Assembly (NCBI GenBank): GCA_942492225.1
Contig: CALODS010000037.1
Location: 1-34,748 of the forward strand
Direction of reading: 5' to 3'
Length of the DNA stretch: 34,748 bases
Origin: JAFGTX01 sp942492225
GTDB lineage: Bacteria; Bacillota; Clostridia; Peptostreptococcales; Acidaminobacteraceae
Positions 33,531 through 34,748 of the stretch are shown one piece after another. The notes below the pieces were generated by a model. The model was not told the origin of the DNA. It did no database searches and saw only the letters and a program-made list of their open reading frames with translations. Position 1 is the first letter of the stretch, and every line of letters starts with the position of its first letter. The position numbers and the translations under genes were made by a program.

Positions 33531-34748
33531 AATGAATTTGTTCATTATAACCGTACGAATGATCATTGTGAGAATTGTATTAGTAACAATGAAGTGTTAT
33601 GTTTATTTAATGATGATAAAGCCGGAGTATTGTGGCTCGGAACAGTAAGTGGATTGAATAAATTTGATAAAGAAACAGAAAGTTTTAAGATTTTTACAGA
33701 AATGGATGGCCTTCCCAATAATATGATTTATGAAATAATTGATGATAGTAAAGGTAATCGATGGCTGAGTACTAATAGGGGTTTATCTATGCTGGATCCT
33801 GAATCAAATGAATTTACTAATTTTTCAATTGCAGATGGGCTTCAAAATTATGAATTTAATATAGGTGCAGCTTATAAATCGGAACAAGGGGAAATGTTTT
33901 TTGGAGGAATTTCCGGGCTTAATTCTTTTTATCCTGATTCGATAGAAAAGAACTTGCAATCTCCTGATATTGTTATAACTAGCTTCGAGTTAATGAATAA
34001 TAAGGAGAGAATTCGATATGGAATTGAGTCGGATGATGAGATTGTAATTCCATACAGAAATACAATGATATCAATTGAATTTGCTTCACTTGATTTTACA
34101 AATCCTGAGAAAAATTTGTATGCCTATAAAATGGAAGGTGTTGAAGACGAGTGGATTGATCACGGGAATAGGAGATATGCTACTTTTCAAATTTGCAGCC
34201 TGGGAATTATCGATTTTGGGTAAAAGGATCGAATAGCGATTTGGTTTGGAGTCAGGAAGGAGCATATCTCGATATTATAGTTGAAACTCCATTTTGGATG
34301 ACTACATTTGCATATGCTGTTTATATTGTATTCGCTTTAGGTGGATTAGTATTCTTATTTCAATACCGAACAAGAAGTTTACGCAGATCAAACCAAAAAT
34401 TAAAAGAAAAGGAAGCTATTGCGAAGCAGGTTGCAATTCAGAAAGAAGAACTTACAATTAAGAATAAAGATATAACGGATAGTATTGTATATGCAAAAAG
34501 GATTCAGGACTCCTTATTGCCTTCAAGGAATCTGTTTTTTAAAATTTTACCCAATTCATTTATATTTTATAAACCAAAAGATATTGTAAGTGGTGATTTT
34601 TATTGGATTAATGAAAAGGATGATAAGGTATTTATAGCAGTAGTAGATTGTACAGGACATGGAGTGCCTGGAGCATTTATGTCAATAATTGGAGTTGAAT
34701 TATTACGAAAAATCACGGATGATTTAGGAATTTTTGAAGCTGATAAAA
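33531..34748 (+). pseudogene. Two-component regulator propeller / SpoIIE phosphatase sensor, partial and frameshifted
   Basis: Bacteroidetes-type signalling protein lacking both ends. Propeller blades (GVLWLGTVSGLNKFD, NRWLSTNRGLSMLD) lead into a Y_Y_Y domain (YAYKMEGVEDEW). A stop then appears at 34221-34223. Restoring one T in the T-run at about 34185-34188 continues the frame into NLQPGNYRFWVKGSN, then a membrane helix (FAYAVYIVFALGGLVFLF), a coiled coil, and the start of a SpoIIE/PP2C-like phosphatase (GDFYWIN, DCTGHGVPGAFMS) that runs off the window. The frameshift is probably a sequencing or assembly error. Confidence 0.85.

Noticed and set aside
33294..33648. Plus-strand open frames in the GC-rich junction segment
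   Set aside because: They read arginine- and serine-rich sequence with no family likeness, cross the junction, and conflict with the minus-strand ferredoxin frame.

Overview
The window is AT-rich DNA from a low-GC Gram-positive bacterium, most likely a member of the Clostridia. I cannot name the genus. The evidence is the gene content (fapR, prkC/prpC with PASTA domains, yloU/fakA, a DivIVA-like coiled-coil gene beside coaD) and the gene order, which follows the Bacillus/Clostridia block priA-def-fmt-rsmB-prpC-prkC-rsgA-rpe-thiN | rpmB | yloU-fakA-recG ... fapR-plsX-fab genes-acpP-rnc. Nearly all genes lie on the minus strand, so the block is transcribed from right to left. Only tmcAL and rpmB are on the plus strand within the clostridial part.

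Layout, left to right. 1-524: start of an Elp3-like radical SAM gene, overlapping the end of rnc (517-1215). rnc has its own promoter and a long leader hairpin. 1526-3499: a chemoreceptor inserted between rnc and the fatty-acid genes. 3662-9671: the FapR-controlled fatty acid/phospholipid operon fapR-plsX-fabH-fabD-fabG-acpP-fabF, with a consensus-like promoter and FapR operator at 9698-9748. 9938-14365: a very large secreted PA14/Fn3-like protein whose leader carries a cyclic di-GMP class II riboswitch fused to an intrinsic terminator (14483-14570). 14755-16729: rpmF, yceD and ackA. 16860-18098: tmcAL, divergent from ackA. 18135-21763: DivIVA-like protein, coaD, rsmD, recG. 21837-24262: fakA and yloU, divergent from rpmB. 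24509-33170: thiN, rpe, rsgA, prkC, prpC, rsmB, a zinc metallopeptidase, fmt, def and the last 59 codons of priA.

The right end, from about 33170, does not belong to this genome. A GC-rich piece (about 33170-33527) encodes the C-terminus of a ferredoxin-like protein. It is followed by AT-rich Bacteroidetes-type sequence (33531-34748) encoding a two-component-regulator-propeller/SpoIIE-phosphatase sensor with a one-base frameshift. priA is cut exactly where the composition changes. This looks like an assembly chimera of at least three sources.

Biologically, the core is housekeeping: fatty acid synthesis under malonyl-CoA-sensing FapR, translation factors and ribosomal proteins, a Ser/Thr kinase-phosphatase pair, and CoA, thiamine-PP and acetate metabolism. 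Two accessory inserts flank the fatty-acid operon: the chemoreceptor and the riboswitch-controlled giant surface/secreted protein. The second-messenger-controlled secreted protein is the most interesting unit in the window. Other points are the possible RNase III self-regulation hairpin before rnc, a structured acpP-fabF junction, and a palindrome plus tiny hydrophobic ORF in the rpmB-thiN gap, where Bacillus carries spoVM.
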